Below are positions 43,180 to 52,927 of a stretch of DNA of 64,000 nucleotides, in pieces. Origin of the DNA: Candidatus Polarisedimenticolia bacterium. Its GTDB lineage: Bacteria; Acidobacteriota; Polarisedimenticolia; Gp22-AA2. The first letter of the stretch is position 1. Every line of letters starts with the position of its first letter. Both the position numbers and the translations under genes were made by a program. The notes beneath the pieces were generated by a model. That model worked only from the letters and a program-made list of their open reading frames with translations. It did no database searches and had not been told where the DNA came from. Where the stretch lies: NCBI GenBank assembly GCA_036001465.1, contig DASYUH010000094.1, forward strand, positions 1 to 64,000, written 5' to 3'.

Positions 43180-46100
43180 TCACGGGCAGCCGTTGCTCGC
43201 GACGTGCTGCGTGATCGCGGGACAGGCGAGAGACGCGCCGGCGTAATTCTTCTCGGCTCCGGAGAGGTCGCGGCCCCAGCTGCCGTCGGTCGCCCCCCCG
43301 TCCGTCGCCGCGACCAGGAACCAGGACCCGGACGGCATCGGGACGGTCGCCGAGCCGGTCGGCGGCAGACTGCACGCCCCCCCGGTGAACCGGGAGAAAT
43401 CGCCAAGGCTTCCGTGGTAGACATTGACCGCCGTGGCCGGACACCTCGTCGCGTCCCAGGTCAAAACGATGTCGTTCCCGCTCGTCGCGACGCGCAGCGG
43501 CAGTCCGGGCACCGCGCTTCCGTCGGGAATCGGCGGCGGCCCCGCGGGGACCGTCGCGCAGGCCCCCGGCGCCATGGTCTTGCTGACCACCACGTCGTCG
43601 ACCCACCAGCCGCCGGAGGGATACAGGTAGTCCCCGGAGAGGTGGAACCGGATCTTCACGTCGCCGCCGGCCCAGTTCGAGAGCGACGCCGTGTAGGTCG
43701 AATAGGCGGTCCGGACGCCGCTGAAGTACGTGTCGATGTCGGCCGTGGTCGGACAGTCGTTGAGCGGGAATTCCACCACGGCCGGGTAGGTGGGGCTCAG
43801 CGGAACGCGCGTCCAGGAGCCGAATGCAGGGCCGGTGGCGATCTCCACCTGCCCCATGGATCCCTCCGCCCCGAATATGCCGGACGGGTCGTACTCGAGA
43901 TCGTGGCGGGTGGCGAACGTCAGGAGTGGACCCTCTCCCGGATCGGCGAGGGTCAGCGCGGGGCTCGTCAGATCGGCGCAGGCCCCGGCGTAGCTCGAGG
44001 CGGTGTAGACCTTCGGGCCGAGGTTCCCTCCGCTCAGTGCGCTCGTCCAAGGGGCCGCGGGAAGGAATTTCGCGGTCCCCGTGTCCCCCGCGTCGTCTCG
44101 GAAGCTGCCGAGCGCCCTGGGACCGTCGGGGGAGGCGCTCGCTTCCACGACGTTCGCATCCTCGTTCCCCCCGCGGCACGGGCCGCCGTGGCCGCCGGTC
44201 GAGTCCTCGGCCCGGACGACGTAGTGGTAGGTGGCGTCCTGCACGAGGGCAGCCGCGTCGGTGTAGGCGGTGCCGATCACACAGCGCGCGATGCGGCTGG
44301 CCGGGCCCGGGCTGAAACCCGGAGTAGTGCTTCGGTAGACGTTGTACCGGACGTCGGATCCGCAATAGGGGACCGCCCGGTCCCAGGCTAGCTCGATCGC
44401 GCACGTCGCGAGCCCGGCGCTCGACGCGCTCTTCACCCCCCTGAACTCGCTCGCCAGCACGCAGTCCCCCTGCGCGGTGATCGAGGCGCACGTCGACCTG
44501 GCCGATTCGCAGGCGGACGACGCGTCCGATGCGGCGGCCACCCGGTAGCTGTACGTGACGCCGCCGGAGACGGTCGTGTCGAGGAACGAGGTCCCCGTCA
44601 CCCCGGCCGCCACGGCGATCCAGGGCCCTCCCGGGCACGCGCCGAAGCTCCTGTAGACGTTGTACGCCAGGGCGCCGGGAACGGCCGCCCAGGAGATCCG
44701 GACCTGCCGGTCGGCCGGCGTGTCGAGGACCGGCGCCGGGGGCGCGGCCGGCGCCGGACAATCCGTCAGGGCTCCGCGCACCAGAAGCGCGAACGGCTGG
44801 GGTCCCCACGGCACGTCCACCCCCCTGACGCGCACGATCCACCTCCCCGCCGCCGGAGCGTCGAACACGAGACGCTCCTCCACGTTGCGATCGTCGTGCG
44901 GGGCGGCAGCGTCCGCCGTCTGCGCCGGCAATCCCGTGCCGGGATCGATCGTCTGGAACCAGACCCTGCCATCCGGATCGACGACCTCCAGACGCAGCTC
45001 GTTCACCCGCGCGCTCTGCGCGTTCAAGGCGGCGGGAAAGTCGGTCCAGACGAGCGTGACGCGCAGCGCTGTCCCGACGGCGACGTCGTAGGCGTGAACG
45101 ACCTGGCTCCCCGTGACCAAACCTTCGCGAAAATCGTCCACCCGCAGGCCGAAGGGGCTCCCGGCGAATGCGAGGGTCGAAGCCAGAAGGACCCGCCCGT
45201 AGCCGGAGTCGAAGTCGGCCGCCGGGGCCCCCGCACCCGGCGCGACCGCCCCGTCGATGAGCGTGGCCTTGAGCAGGGCGCCCGTGGGGGTGAAGCCCCG
45301 CGCCGGATCGCGGCTTCCCGATGCGTAGAACCCGCCTGTGTAGTACTCCCGCGCCAGGGCCGCCAGGCCCGCCGCCGTCGGCGCCGCCATGGACGTTCCG
45401 TTGAGAGAGCATGTGCCGCAGTTGTTGCTCGTGGGGTCGGCGTCGGAGGCGGCCGAGATCGTCTCCTCCCCCTGGGCCGCCACCGTGGGCTTCAGCCGGC
45501 CGTCGAACACCGGTCCCGGGCTCGAGAACGTCGAAGGGGCCGTCGCGTTCGTCCCATGCCCGACCGAACCGACCGCCACGGGGCTCTTGGCGATGGCCGG
45601 GGTGCCGACCGCAATCGGCGCGGGGCAGAACTCTCCGGCGTTCCCGGCCGCCAGGACCAGGAGCAGGTTCGGGTAGGTCCACATCGCCAGGTCGGCGTCC
45701 CGCGCGAAGGAGTCGTACGGCATCGTGCAGCCGGGGATGCAGGAGCCGAAGATGTCGTGGCAGGCCCCGGCCCACGAGTCGGAGTGGATCGACGCGCCGC
45801 TCCGATAAGCCACGTCGGCCAGGTTCCAGAGCGTGCCGCCGCGATCGTTGAGATACTCGAGGCCGTCCCCCATCTCCTGGATCACCAGCTTGGCGCCGGG
45901 GGCCTGCCCGTCGCCGCCGTTGCGGCCGGGGGACGCGAAGGAGGCGCAATCGGCGTAGGCGGACGTGTCTCCCGCGATCGACCCGGAGGTATGCGTGCCA
46001 TGACCGCTGCCGCCGAAGATCGGCGGACAGGTGTCGTCGTCCCCCGTCGGCGTCCCCGACCAGTTGTAATACAGGATGTCCTTGCGCCGGCCCGGGGCCG

Positions 46101-47010
46101 GCGTTCCCGCCGGGCAGGGGGCCAGCGCGCAGGTGGAGAAGGGGGGCGGTCCGTTGACCGCATCGCGGAAGTAGCAGAGGTCATAGTCCTGTCCCGTGTC
46201 CGCGATCCCCACCACCTGGCCGCAGCCGAAGATCCCCCGGTCGAAGACCGGCGTCTGTTGCGGCGAGGGACCGACGAACGACTGGTGGACCCAGACGGCA
46301 TCCTGATTCGTGGCGCGGAACGGCCGGACCTGCTCGACCGCTTCGACCTCCGGCAGGGCCGCCAGCCGCGACAGGATCGCCGCGATCCGGTCCGGCGGCA
46401 CGGTGGCCACGACCCGCCAGGCGCCGTCCTTTCCGGATGGTCGCGCGAGCGGGGCCAGGTCCGAGAGCGCCTCGATCGCCCGCCCCGCCGGCTCTCCTTC
46501 GGCCAGGATGACCCGCAGTTTCGTGTCCCCCCCGGGGCGGCCCGCCCGCGCGGACAGTTGCGGCTCGACTTTCAGGTGGGGCGGCAGGGCGCCGAGCCAG
46601 GCGATGAACGGCAGCCCCCGCACCCTGTCCTCGGCTTCAGGCGAAAGCCGGAGGCGGTAGCCGTGAACCGGTAGATAGTCGATCAGCTCCGCCCCGGCCA
46701 CTTCCAGCAGCCGGCGCGCCTCGGCGTCCAGCGCCGCGCGGGTTATCGCGACCAGGTACCGCCGGCCGCGTGGGCTTCTATCCTCGGGAGTCGCGCGGAA
46801 CCACCCCGGCGCGGCCGGCTCCCCCGCCAGGGGACGAAAGACCCCGCCCGCAAGGCGCAGCTCGAGGAATGCATGCTGCGCGGCCGGGCTTGCCGGTGTG
46901 CCGGTGGCAGCCGGCGAGTCGGCCCCATGCGCAGAATCGAGCAGGGCGATTCCACCCGCGGTGGCGACAAACAGAAGCGTGGCCGAGACGACGGTCGATC
47001 GTGGCGCCAT
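43180..47010 (-). CDS. large secreted S8 peptidase with fibronectin-like and C-terminal modules
   Basis: A 1276-residue protein when started at the ATG 47010, which gives a clear signal peptide (STVVSATLLFVATAGGIALL). An upstream GTG at 47055 is possible but adds residues before the signal. The prodomain reaches about residue 240. The S8 domain has Asp in VVGIADTGQDYD (about 268), His in GHGTHTSGSIAGD (about 338) and Ser in NGTSMAAPTAAGL (about 538). A jelly-roll-like region follows, then two fibronectin III-like repeats (PAPVLDTPADRQVRISW and AIELAWDRAVPY) and a carbohydrate-binding-like domain with WWVDDVVV. Many Cys are present. It is likely a surface or secreted scavenging protease. Confidence 0.88.
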   Translation of the reverse strand: MAPRSTVVSATLLFVATAGGIALLDSAHGADSPAATGTPASPAAQHAFLELRLAGGVFRPLAGEPAAPGWFRATPEDRSPRGRRYLVAITRAALDAEARRLLEVAGAELIDYLPVHGYRLRLSPEAEDRVRGLPFIAWLGALPPHLKVEPQLSARAGRPGGDTKLRVILAEGEPAGRAIEALSDLAPLARPSGKDGAWRVVATVPPDRIAAILSRLAALPEVEAVEQVRPFRATNQDAVWVHQSFVGPSPQQTPVFDRGIFGCGQVVGIADTGQDYDLCYFRDAVNGPPPFSTCALAPCPAGTPAPGRRKDILYYNWSGTPTGDDDTCPPIFGGSGHGTHTSGSIAGDTSAYADCASFASPGRNGGDGQAPGAKLVIQEMGDGLEYLNDRGGTLWNLADVAYRSGASIHSDSWAGACHDIFGSCIPGCTMPYDSFARDADLAMWTYPNLLLVLAAGNAGEFCPAPIAVGTPAIAKSPVAVGSVGHGTNATAPSTFSSPGPVFDGRLKPTVAAQGEETISAASDADPTSNNCGTCSLNGTSMAAPTAAGLAALAREYYTGGFYASGSRDPARGFTPTGALLKATLIDGAVAPGAGAPAADFDSGYGRVLLASTLAFAGSPFGLRVDDFREGLVTGSQVVHAYDVAVGTALRVTLVWTDFPAALNAQSARVNELRLEVVDPDGRVWFQTIDPGTGLPAQTADAAAPHDDRNVEERLVFDAPAAGRWIVRVRGVDVPWGPQPFALLVRGALTDCPAPAAPPAPVLDTPADRQVRISWAAVPGALAYNVYRSFGACPGGPWIAVAAGVTGTSFLDTTVSGGVTYSYRVAAASDASSACESARSTCASITAQGDCVLASEFRGVKSASSAGLATCAIELAWDRAVPYCGSDVRYNVYRSTTPGFSPGPASRIARCVIGTAYTDAAALVQDATYHYVVRAEDSTGGHGGPCRGGNEDANVVEASASPDGPRALGSFRDDAGDTGTAKFLPAAPWTSALSGGNLGPKVYTASSYAGACADLTSPALTLADPGEGPLLTFATRHDLEYDPSGIFGAEGSMGQVEIATGPAFGSWTRVPLSPTYPAVVEFPLNDCPTTADIDTYFSGVRTAYSTYTASLSNWAGGDVKIRFHLSGDYLYPSGGWWVDDVVVSKTMAPGACATVPAGPPPIPDGSAVPGLPLRVATSGNDIVLTWDATRCPATAVNVYHGSLGDFSRFTGGACSLPPTGSATVPMPSGSWFLVAATDGGATDGSWGRDLSGAEKNYAGASLACPAITQHVASNGCP

Positions 47011-47104
47011 GTGGTGCCATCGAGGATAGCACCGGATGATTTCCTGACTCAACACATCGAGCCGTCAGCGACGGGCACGCAGCCATGAATCGTTCAGGCA
47101 TAGA

Positions 47105-48484
47105 ATGCCTGCCATGAGGGTCCCCCTGGACAAGGGCCTCGGACGCACGCCGTACTTCACAGCGGGCGTCACGCTGTTCGCGGTGAAAATCGCCATCGAC
47201 ATCGCGGTGGCGCGGGTCTTCTCCAGGCCCTATTCGCTCCTCTACTACATCCGCCCGTCGGACGCGCCACTGTTCCATCCGGCTGAGAACACTGTTTACT
47301 GGTTGGCGATGTGGGCCGTCGCCCTCCCGTTCATTGCGGTCGGTTTCGTTCTCACCATCCGCAGGCTTCGGGACGCGGGACTCTCTGCCTGGCTCGCGCT
47401 CTTATTCTTTGCCCCGTTCGTGAACATCATGTTCTTCGGCTTCTGCGCGCTGGTGCCTGGAAGGGAGACCGCAATCCGGCCAGACGGCCGCGATCCGGGT
47501 CGCCCCGTTCGAATGACCTATGCCCGTGCCGCCATCGCGGCCGGAGCCGTCGGGGCCGTCGTCGGCCTGGCGGCTTTTGGGATGGTCGTCGGTTTGCTGC
47601 GCGCCTATGGTGGAGGGCTGTTCATCGGGGCACCGCCGATCGGCGGCTTCGTCACGGGAATCCTCTTCGCACGCTGGCATCGCCCACTCATGGCCGGAGC
47701 GATCCTCTCCGCGTTGCTCTCGCTCTTCATGGCGGGCGCGATCGTCGTTGTCTTCGCGCTCGAAGGGCTGTTGTGCCTCGCCATGGCGATGCCGCTCGTG
47801 TTGCTCGGTGCGGTCATTGGAGCCGTCGTTGGATGCCTGCTGGAACGACACACGCGCGGTATGGGGATGGCTCCATCGGCCACCGCCCTCCTGCTTCTGC
47901 CCCTGGTTCTCTCCGCGGAGGGCATGACCTCGCTTCCTGCATCCGAGTTTCTGCCGGTCGAGTCGTCGATTCTGGTCAACGCCCCTCCGGACACGGTCTG
48001 GCGCCACGTGACCGCATTCGCTCCGCTGCCCCCGCCCTCGGAGTGGATCTTCAGCGCCGGGGTCGCCGCCCCGATGGGGGCCGTCATCGACGGGGAGGGC
48101 GAGGGCGCTGTCCGCCGCTGCGAGTTCACGACAGGGGCCTTCATCGAGCCGATCGAAACGTGGGATCCACCGCGGGAGCTTGGTTTCGCCGTCACGTTCT
48201 CACCCGACCCGATGAGCGAGTGGACTCTCTGGGAGGGTCCAAGACCGCCGCACCTCGACGGGTACCTCGAGTCCGCCCGAGGCCAGTTCCTGCTGGAAGC
48301 GCTGCCGGGTGGGCGAACGCGGCTCGTGGGCCGGACCTGGTACCGCACCAACATGGTCCCTGAACGGTATTGGAGGCTGTGGGCCGACCCGATCATCCAC
48401 ACCATTCACATGCGGGTGCTGCGCCACGTCGCCGGGCTCGCGGAGGCATCGATCCGCGAGAGCCCCTCGCCGACCGGATTCTAG
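47105..48484 (+). CDS. DUF805 membrane domain fused to SRPBCC domain
   Basis: A 459-residue protein. Residues about 15-125 match DUF805 (TIRRLRDAGLSAWLALLFF, FVNIMFFGFCALVPG), then four more hydrophobic segments to about 275. The C-terminal 180 residues look like an SRPBCC/polyketide-cyclase fold (INAPPDTVWRHVTAFAPLP-type start, LLEALPGGRTRLVGRTWYR). SRPBCC domains bind hydrophobic ligands; the fusion suggests a membrane protein handling a lipid-like ligand. An ATG at 47114 is an alternative start. It ends tail-to-tail with the GT2 gene, sharing the tetranucleotide CTAG. Confidence 0.75.
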   Translation: MPAMRVPLDKGLGRTPYFTAGVTLFAVKIAIDIAVARVFSRPYSLLYYIRPSDAPLFHPAENTVYWLAMWAVALPFIAVGFVLTIRRLRDAGLSAWLALLFFAPFVNIMFFGFCALVPGRETAIRPDGRDPGRPVRMTYARAAIAAGAVGAVVGLAAFGMVVGLLRAYGGGLFIGAPPIGGFVTGILFARWHRPLMAGAILSALLSLFMAGAIVVVFALEGLLCLAMAMPLVLLGAVIGAVVGCLLERHTRGMGMAPSATALLLLPLVLSAEGMTSLPASEFLPVESSILVNAPPDTVWRHVTAFAPLPPPSEWIFSAGVAAPMGAVIDGEGEGAVRRCEFTTGAFIEPIETWDPPRELGFAVTFSPDPMSEWTLWEGPRPPHLDGYLESARGQFLLEALPGGRTRLVGRTWYRTNMVPERYWRLWADPIIHTIHMRVLRHVAGLAEASIRESPSPTGF

Positions 48485-49911
48485 CCCGTCTTCGCCGCCG
48501 CCCGGAACCCCTCGCGCTCCATGCGTCCCCAGGCCTTGCGGCGCCGCAGGAAATCGAAGAAGGCCTTCACCTTGAAGACGGAGAGGACCTGGCGGTAGCC
48601 GAAGTTCTCCAGAACGCCGGCGAGGACGAGCAGGGCCAGGTGCTCCCAGCCGGGATAGCGGCGGAAGGAGATCTCCTCCAGGAGCACGGCGGCGACGGAC
48701 AGGAAGACGCCGAAGAAGATGGCGAGGATCATGAACAGGATGAAGAAATCCACGTTCAGCAGGCCGAGGAGCCACGACAGAGCCACCATGAGATAGCCGA
48801 GGATCTCGACGAAGGGGCCGAGGGTCTCGAACAGCAGGAAGTAGGGAAGCGCCAGGACGCCGATGACTCCGTGCTTCGGATTCAGGATCATCCCCCGGTG
48901 GCGCCAGAGGCTCTGCAGGAGGCCGCGGTGCCAGCGGTTGCGCTGGCGGGCGAGGACGCGGAAGGTGGACGGGACCTCGGTCCAGCAGACGGGGTCGGGG
49001 ACGAACACGATGCGGTAGCTGCGGCCGCTCCGGCGCAGGTGCTCGTGGAGCTTCAGGACGAGCTCGAGGTCCTCGGTCTCGGACCAGGCGTCGTAGCCGC
49101 CGACGGCGATGACCTCGCTCTTGAGGTACAGCCCGAAGGCGCCGGATATGAGCACGAGGGACCGCAGCGCGCTCCAGCCGATGCGGCCGCCGAGAAAGGC
49201 GCGCAGGTACTCGACGACCTGGAAGATCGGCAGCGCCTTCTTCGGCAGGCCGATGCGCACCACGCGTCCCTCGCGCACCTCGCAGCCGTTGACGATGCGC
49301 ACGATGCCGCCGGCCGCGACCATCTCGTGAGGGTGCTCCATGAACGGCTTGACGACCCGCAGGAGCGCGTTCTCCTCGATGATCGAGTCGGCGTCCACCG
49401 AGCAGAAGAGGGGATAGCGCGACACGTTGATGCCGGTGTTCAGCGCCCCGGCCTTGCCGGTCCACTCGCGGTCGACCACGATCAGGTTGGGATGGTCGAG
49501 CGAGGCGTAGATGCCGCGCACCGGGCCGGTCGGCAGCGTCCGGCGGTAGATCCGGTCGGTGCCCTTCAGCTCGAAGGTCCCGACCAGGCGCTCGAGCGTC
49601 CCGTCGGTCGAGCCGTCGTTGACCACCACGACCTCGAACTGCCCGTAGTTCACCGCGAGGAGCGAGCGCACCGTCTCGACGATGCTGCGCGCCTCGTTGA
49701 AGGCCGGGACGATGATCGAAATCGGCCAGGTCATCTCGGACTTGAGGATCTGCTCGTAGTCGGAGAAGAAGGTCCGCCTGACGAAACGCATCACCTGGAC
49801 GAACGACAGGAGGAACAGCACGACGTAGACGCCGTTCAGCAGGCCGAAGTAATAGATGACCCAGCGGTTGAACGCCAGGACGATGGCGACGAGGATCGAC
49901 ATCCAGGTCAT
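48481..49911 (-). CDS. GT2 family processive polysaccharide synthase
   Basis: A 476-residue inner-membrane glycosyltransferase of the cellulose/poly-GlcNAc synthase type. One or two N-terminal helices (IYYFGLLNGVYVVLFLLSF), then the GT-A core: VVVVNDGSTDGT near 100, FCSVDADSIIEE near 173, SETEDLELVLKL near 280 and RQRNRWHRGLLQSL near 322, that is D, DxD, ED and Q/RxxRW. At least four C-terminal helices follow and form the translocation channel in relatives. No PilZ domain is present. It is the last gene of the GH/YaiO/HEAT/GT2 operon, starting 25 nt after the HEAT gene. Confidence 0.92.
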   Translation of the reverse strand: MTWMSILVAIVLAFNRWVIYYFGLLNGVYVVLFLLSFVQVMRFVRRTFFSDYEQILKSEMTWPISIIVPAFNEARSIVETVRSLLAVNYGQFEVVVVNDGSTDGTLERLVGTFELKGTDRIYRRTLPTGPVRGIYASLDHPNLIVVDREWTGKAGALNTGINVSRYPLFCSVDADSIIEENALLRVVKPFMEHPHEMVAAGGIVRIVNGCEVREGRVVRIGLPKKALPIFQVVEYLRAFLGGRIGWSALRSLVLISGAFGLYLKSEVIAVGGYDAWSETEDLELVLKLHEHLRRSGRSYRIVFVPDPVCWTEVPSTFRVLARQRNRWHRGLLQSLWRHRGMILNPKHGVIGVLALPYFLLFETLGPFVEILGYLMVALSWLLGLLNVDFFILFMILAIFFGVFLSVAAVLLEEISFRRYPGWEHLALLVLAGVLENFGYRQVLSVFKVKAFFDFLRRRKAWGRMEREGFRAAAKTG

Positions 49912-49936
49912 CGGGCGCCTCCCGCCCGGCGCGGGC

Positions 49937-51193
49937 TCATCGAGGGCCTGCCGCGCGCGGCCCGGGGCCCGGCGCCTTGAGGACGTCGCCGAGAGCCCGG
50001 AGGACCCGTTCCTGCGTGCTCTCCGCCGCCTGCCGGGACGTGTCGTCCAGGCGGGCGCCGGCGGTCACCCGTTCGACGAAGCGGATCGCCGCGGCGCGCT
50101 TCTCGGGCTCGGCCGACGTCAGGTCGGAGACGTACTGCTCGATGAGGCGCCCCTCCTCGAGCTGCGACACCGCCATGTGCCGGGCGAACGGGTCCTCGGA
50201 GTGCAGCATGTCGACGAGCGCGTCGCGGCCGACGGCCCCCAGGGCGCGCAGCGCCTCGCCCGAGTTGGCGCGCACCCACCACTGTCGGTCTTTCATGGCC
50301 TGGCGCAGGTGCGGGATCGCCGTCGGATCGCCGATGCGGCCGAGCCCCTTCGCCGCCATGGCGCGCACCGGCCATTCCCGATCCGAAAGGGCCCTGATCA
50401 GATCCCCCGCGGCGCCCGGATCGCCGATGAGGCCCAGCCCGTGCGCCGCGCGGGCGCGGAGGTCGGCGTCCGGGTCGTCCAGGCAGCGCTTCATCAGGCC
50501 GACGGCCCGGAGGCTCCGGATGCGCCCGAGCACGTCCAGCGCCGAGATTCGCCCGAGTCGCGGGAGGCTCTCGAAAGCCGCCAGGAGCTCGTCCGCCGCC
50601 TCGGTGCCGACGCCGATCAGGATCTCCGCCACCCGGATCGCCGACCAGCGGCTGGGATCGGCGAGGGCCCGCACCAGGGGGCGGATCGAGGTGGTCCCGC
50701 GGATGAGCCCGAGGGCGCGAGCCGCACGGATGCGCACCTCGGGCTCGGGGTCGTTCAAGAGGGCGACCAGGGGCTCGACCGCCTCGCGGCTGCGCATGAG
50801 CCCCAGGCTCTCCGCGGCGTCCGCCCGTTTCCACCGACGCCTGCTGCGCAGGGACGAGATGGCCTGCCGGACCGACCCCCGTCCCTCGAGCGCGGCGGTG
50901 ATCCGCCCGCGGGTGTCCCCCTTCGCGCGACGCGCGGCCTCCAGGAGAATCTCCTCCACCAGGCGGCGGTCGCGCCGCGACAGGCTCCCGGGCAGGTAGC
51001 CGGGCAGGGGCTTCGAGGTCGCGGCCCCCAGGTATTCCAGGATCGCCGGCTCGAGGAGCGTGCGGCGCCGCCGGTCGATCGCCTCGCTCATCTCCCGCCG
51101 CGCCTTGTTGACCACGATTCCGGCGGTCAGGCCGGCGAGAACCAGCCCGGCGGCCGTGACCACCTGGATCATGACGTCGTGCATCGGGTGCAT
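49937..51193 (-). CDS. membrane-anchored HEAT-repeat protein
   Basis: A 418-residue protein with one N-terminal helix (VMIQVVTAAGLVLAGLTAGIVV) followed by a basic segment and about eight HEAT/PBS-like repeats (EPLVALLNDPEPEVRIRAARALGLI, RPLVRALADPSRWSAIRVAEILI and so on to residue 380). Such scaffolds mediate protein contacts. Placed between a barrel protein and the synthase, it may bridge or regulate the polysaccharide complex from the cytoplasmic side. A second ATG, three codons in, is an alternative start. Confidence 0.85.
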   Translation of the reverse strand: MHPMHDVMIQVVTAAGLVLAGLTAGIVVNKARREMSEAIDRRRRTLLEPAILEYLGAATSKPLPGYLPGSLSRRDRRLVEEILLEAARRAKGDTRGRITAALEGRGSVRQAISSLRSRRRWKRADAAESLGLMRSREAVEPLVALLNDPEPEVRIRAARALGLIRGTTSIRPLVRALADPSRWSAIRVAEILIGVGTEAADELLAAFESLPRLGRISALDVLGRIRSLRAVGLMKRCLDDPDADLRARAAHGLGLIGDPGAAGDLIRALSDREWPVRAMAAKGLGRIGDPTAIPHLRQAMKDRQWWVRANSGEALRALGAVGRDALVDMLHSEDPFARHMAVSQLEEGRLIEQYVSDLTSAEPEKRAAAIRFVERVTAGARLDDTSRQAAESTQERVLRALGDVLKAPGPGPRAAGPR

Positions 51194-51211
51194 CCCGTCA
51201 CCGTTCCCGGC

Positions 51212-52927
51212 TCAGAACCTGTACCGGAAGAAGAAGCCGGAGCGCGAGTAGGTGAAACCGTTCGCGACGTTCAGCGCGTAGTCGCTGTGTGTGTAGGACG
51301 CCTCGAGGGCCGCCCGTCCGGCGGCGAAGTTGACGCCCGCCAGCGCCGTGCCCCCCTGCACGGTATCGTCGCGCGGCTCGGCCGCGCCGAGGGTGAACGC
51401 CTGGCGGCCGTAGGTCCCCTCCAGGCGCCAGTAGAAGCGCCCGTCCCGGTGCTCGTCCGAGATCGCCACCGTCAGGAGCTCCGAGTCGTAGCGCAGCGGA
51501 TCGAAGTAGCCGTTGTCGCGATCGTCGTTGAACGCCCGCCAGCGCGCGTCGAAAACCGCCGACACGCGGGGGTGCGCGCGCGCCGCGTGCCACGCGAGCG
51601 CCGCCCCGGCGGTCTTGCGTGCGTTGCCGTCCGAGTACGAGGCGAGGCCGCCTGTCCCGGTCAGGGTCCATGCCGATCGGAAGAGGAGCTCGACGCGACC
51701 GTTCGCCTCGTCGACCCGGATGCCGCGGTCGATGAGCGGTGCCGTGTCGACCAGGACGTCCCGGCCGCCGCTCGTGCCGACGGCGAAGCGCGGCCCCACC
51801 TGGAGCCTCATGAACCCTCCCAGCGTGTAGAAGGCTCGCGATCGGCCGTCGAAGGTCTCCTCCCGCACGGCGCCGAGGTGGGCATTGAACGTGATGGGGC
51901 TGACCACGCGCGACGTCACGGCGGCCGACAGCCCCTGCGCCCGCGTGTGGATCTCGCTTCCCACGACCAGCCCGGGGGCGCTGCAGAACGCCGGATCCTG
52001 GCAGCGGAACTCGGCGTCCCAGGTCGAATAGGCGATGCGCACGGTGGTCTGCGGCTCGGCCTTGAACGAGAAGGCGGCGGTCGCCCCCTCGACCTGGTTG
52101 GAGTCGGTGTCGCTGGAGCGGAACGCCTCCGCCTCGGCGTACGGCCTCAGGCCCGTCTGGATGGCCGACCGAAGCTCCTGCGCGTCCTTGCTCTCGGGAT
52201 GGTCCAGGACGATGTTCCCCGCCTGCTCGCGCGCCGTCCGGTCGAGCCCCTTCCAATGGTTCACCCAGCCGAGCCCTATCCGGGCATCCAGGTTTCCGGG
52301 CTCGGCCCGCAGCACGTCGCGCCAGAACTGCGCCGCCTCGTCCAGGCGCCCCTGCCAGCCGCGCAGGCGCGCTCGCCCGGCGTGCGCCTGGATCGGCTCG
52401 ATCTTCTTCTCCTCCATCTCATGGAAGACGGCGTCGGCCTCGTCGAAGCGCCCCGCCCACGACAGCGCCTGCCCGAGCCCGAGGAGCACGCGCGGATCGT
52501 CCGGATGCCCGGCGCGCAGCGTCCGGTAGGCATCGATCGACCCGGCATAGTCCTTCGACCAGGCCAGGACGCGCGCCAGCCCGAGCCGGGCGTCGAAGTC
52601 GTCCGGCGCGATCTCGACGGCGCGGCGGTAGTGTTCCGCAGCCAGGTCGAGGGCGCCGTCCCACGACTCGATCAGTCCCGCGCGCACCAGCGAGCGCAGG
52701 TGATCCGGCTGCCGGCTGACCGCCTCCTCGTACAGGGGGCGCGCCGTCTTGAAGTCCTCCCGCGCGAACGCCTGGTCGGCCTCGCGGACGATGTCGGCGA
52801 CCGGCCGGGTGCTTGCGGGCGTCCCCGCGACCGTTTGCGGCGGCGCCGCCATCGTCGCGGGGTGGAACGCCAGCGCCGCGGCCGCGACGAGCCACGCCGG
52901 CCCGACGGCCCGACCGCCGCGTGTCAT
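51212..52927 (-). CDS. TPR protein with YaiO-type outer-membrane beta-barrel
   Basis: A 571-residue exported protein. Signal peptide (GPAWLVAAAALAFHPATMAA), then about six TPR units to residue 270 (AGLIESWDGALDLAAEHYRRAVEIAP and LGLGQALSWAGRFDEADAVF). The C-terminal 300 residues alternate polar and hydrophobic residues as in a beta-barrel and end YSRSGFFFRYRF, with the terminal Phe used by outer-membrane proteins. TPR plus barrel is the layout of PgaA, AlgK/AlgE and BcsC exporters. The start overlaps the preceding stop by 4 nt (ATGA). Confidence 0.88.
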   Translation of the reverse strand: MTRGGRAVGPAWLVAAAALAFHPATMAAPPQTVAGTPASTRPVADIVREADQAFAREDFKTARPLYEEAVSRQPDHLRSLVRAGLIESWDGALDLAAEHYRRAVEIAPDDFDARLGLARVLAWSKDYAGSIDAYRTLRAGHPDDPRVLLGLGQALSWAGRFDEADAVFHEMEEKKIEPIQAHAGRARLRGWQGRLDEAAQFWRDVLRAEPGNLDARIGLGWVNHWKGLDRTAREQAGNIVLDHPESKDAQELRSAIQTGLRPYAEAEAFRSSDTDSNQVEGATAAFSFKAEPQTTVRIAYSTWDAEFRCQDPAFCSAPGLVVGSEIHTRAQGLSAAVTSRVVSPITFNAHLGAVREETFDGRSRAFYTLGGFMRLQVGPRFAVGTSGGRDVLVDTAPLIDRGIRVDEANGRVELLFRSAWTLTGTGGLASYSDGNARKTAGAALAWHAARAHPRVSAVFDARWRAFNDDRDNGYFDPLRYDSELLTVAISDEHRDGRFYWRLEGTYGRQAFTLGAAEPRDDTVQGGTALAGVNFAAGRAALEASYTHSDYALNVANGFTYSRSGFFFRYRF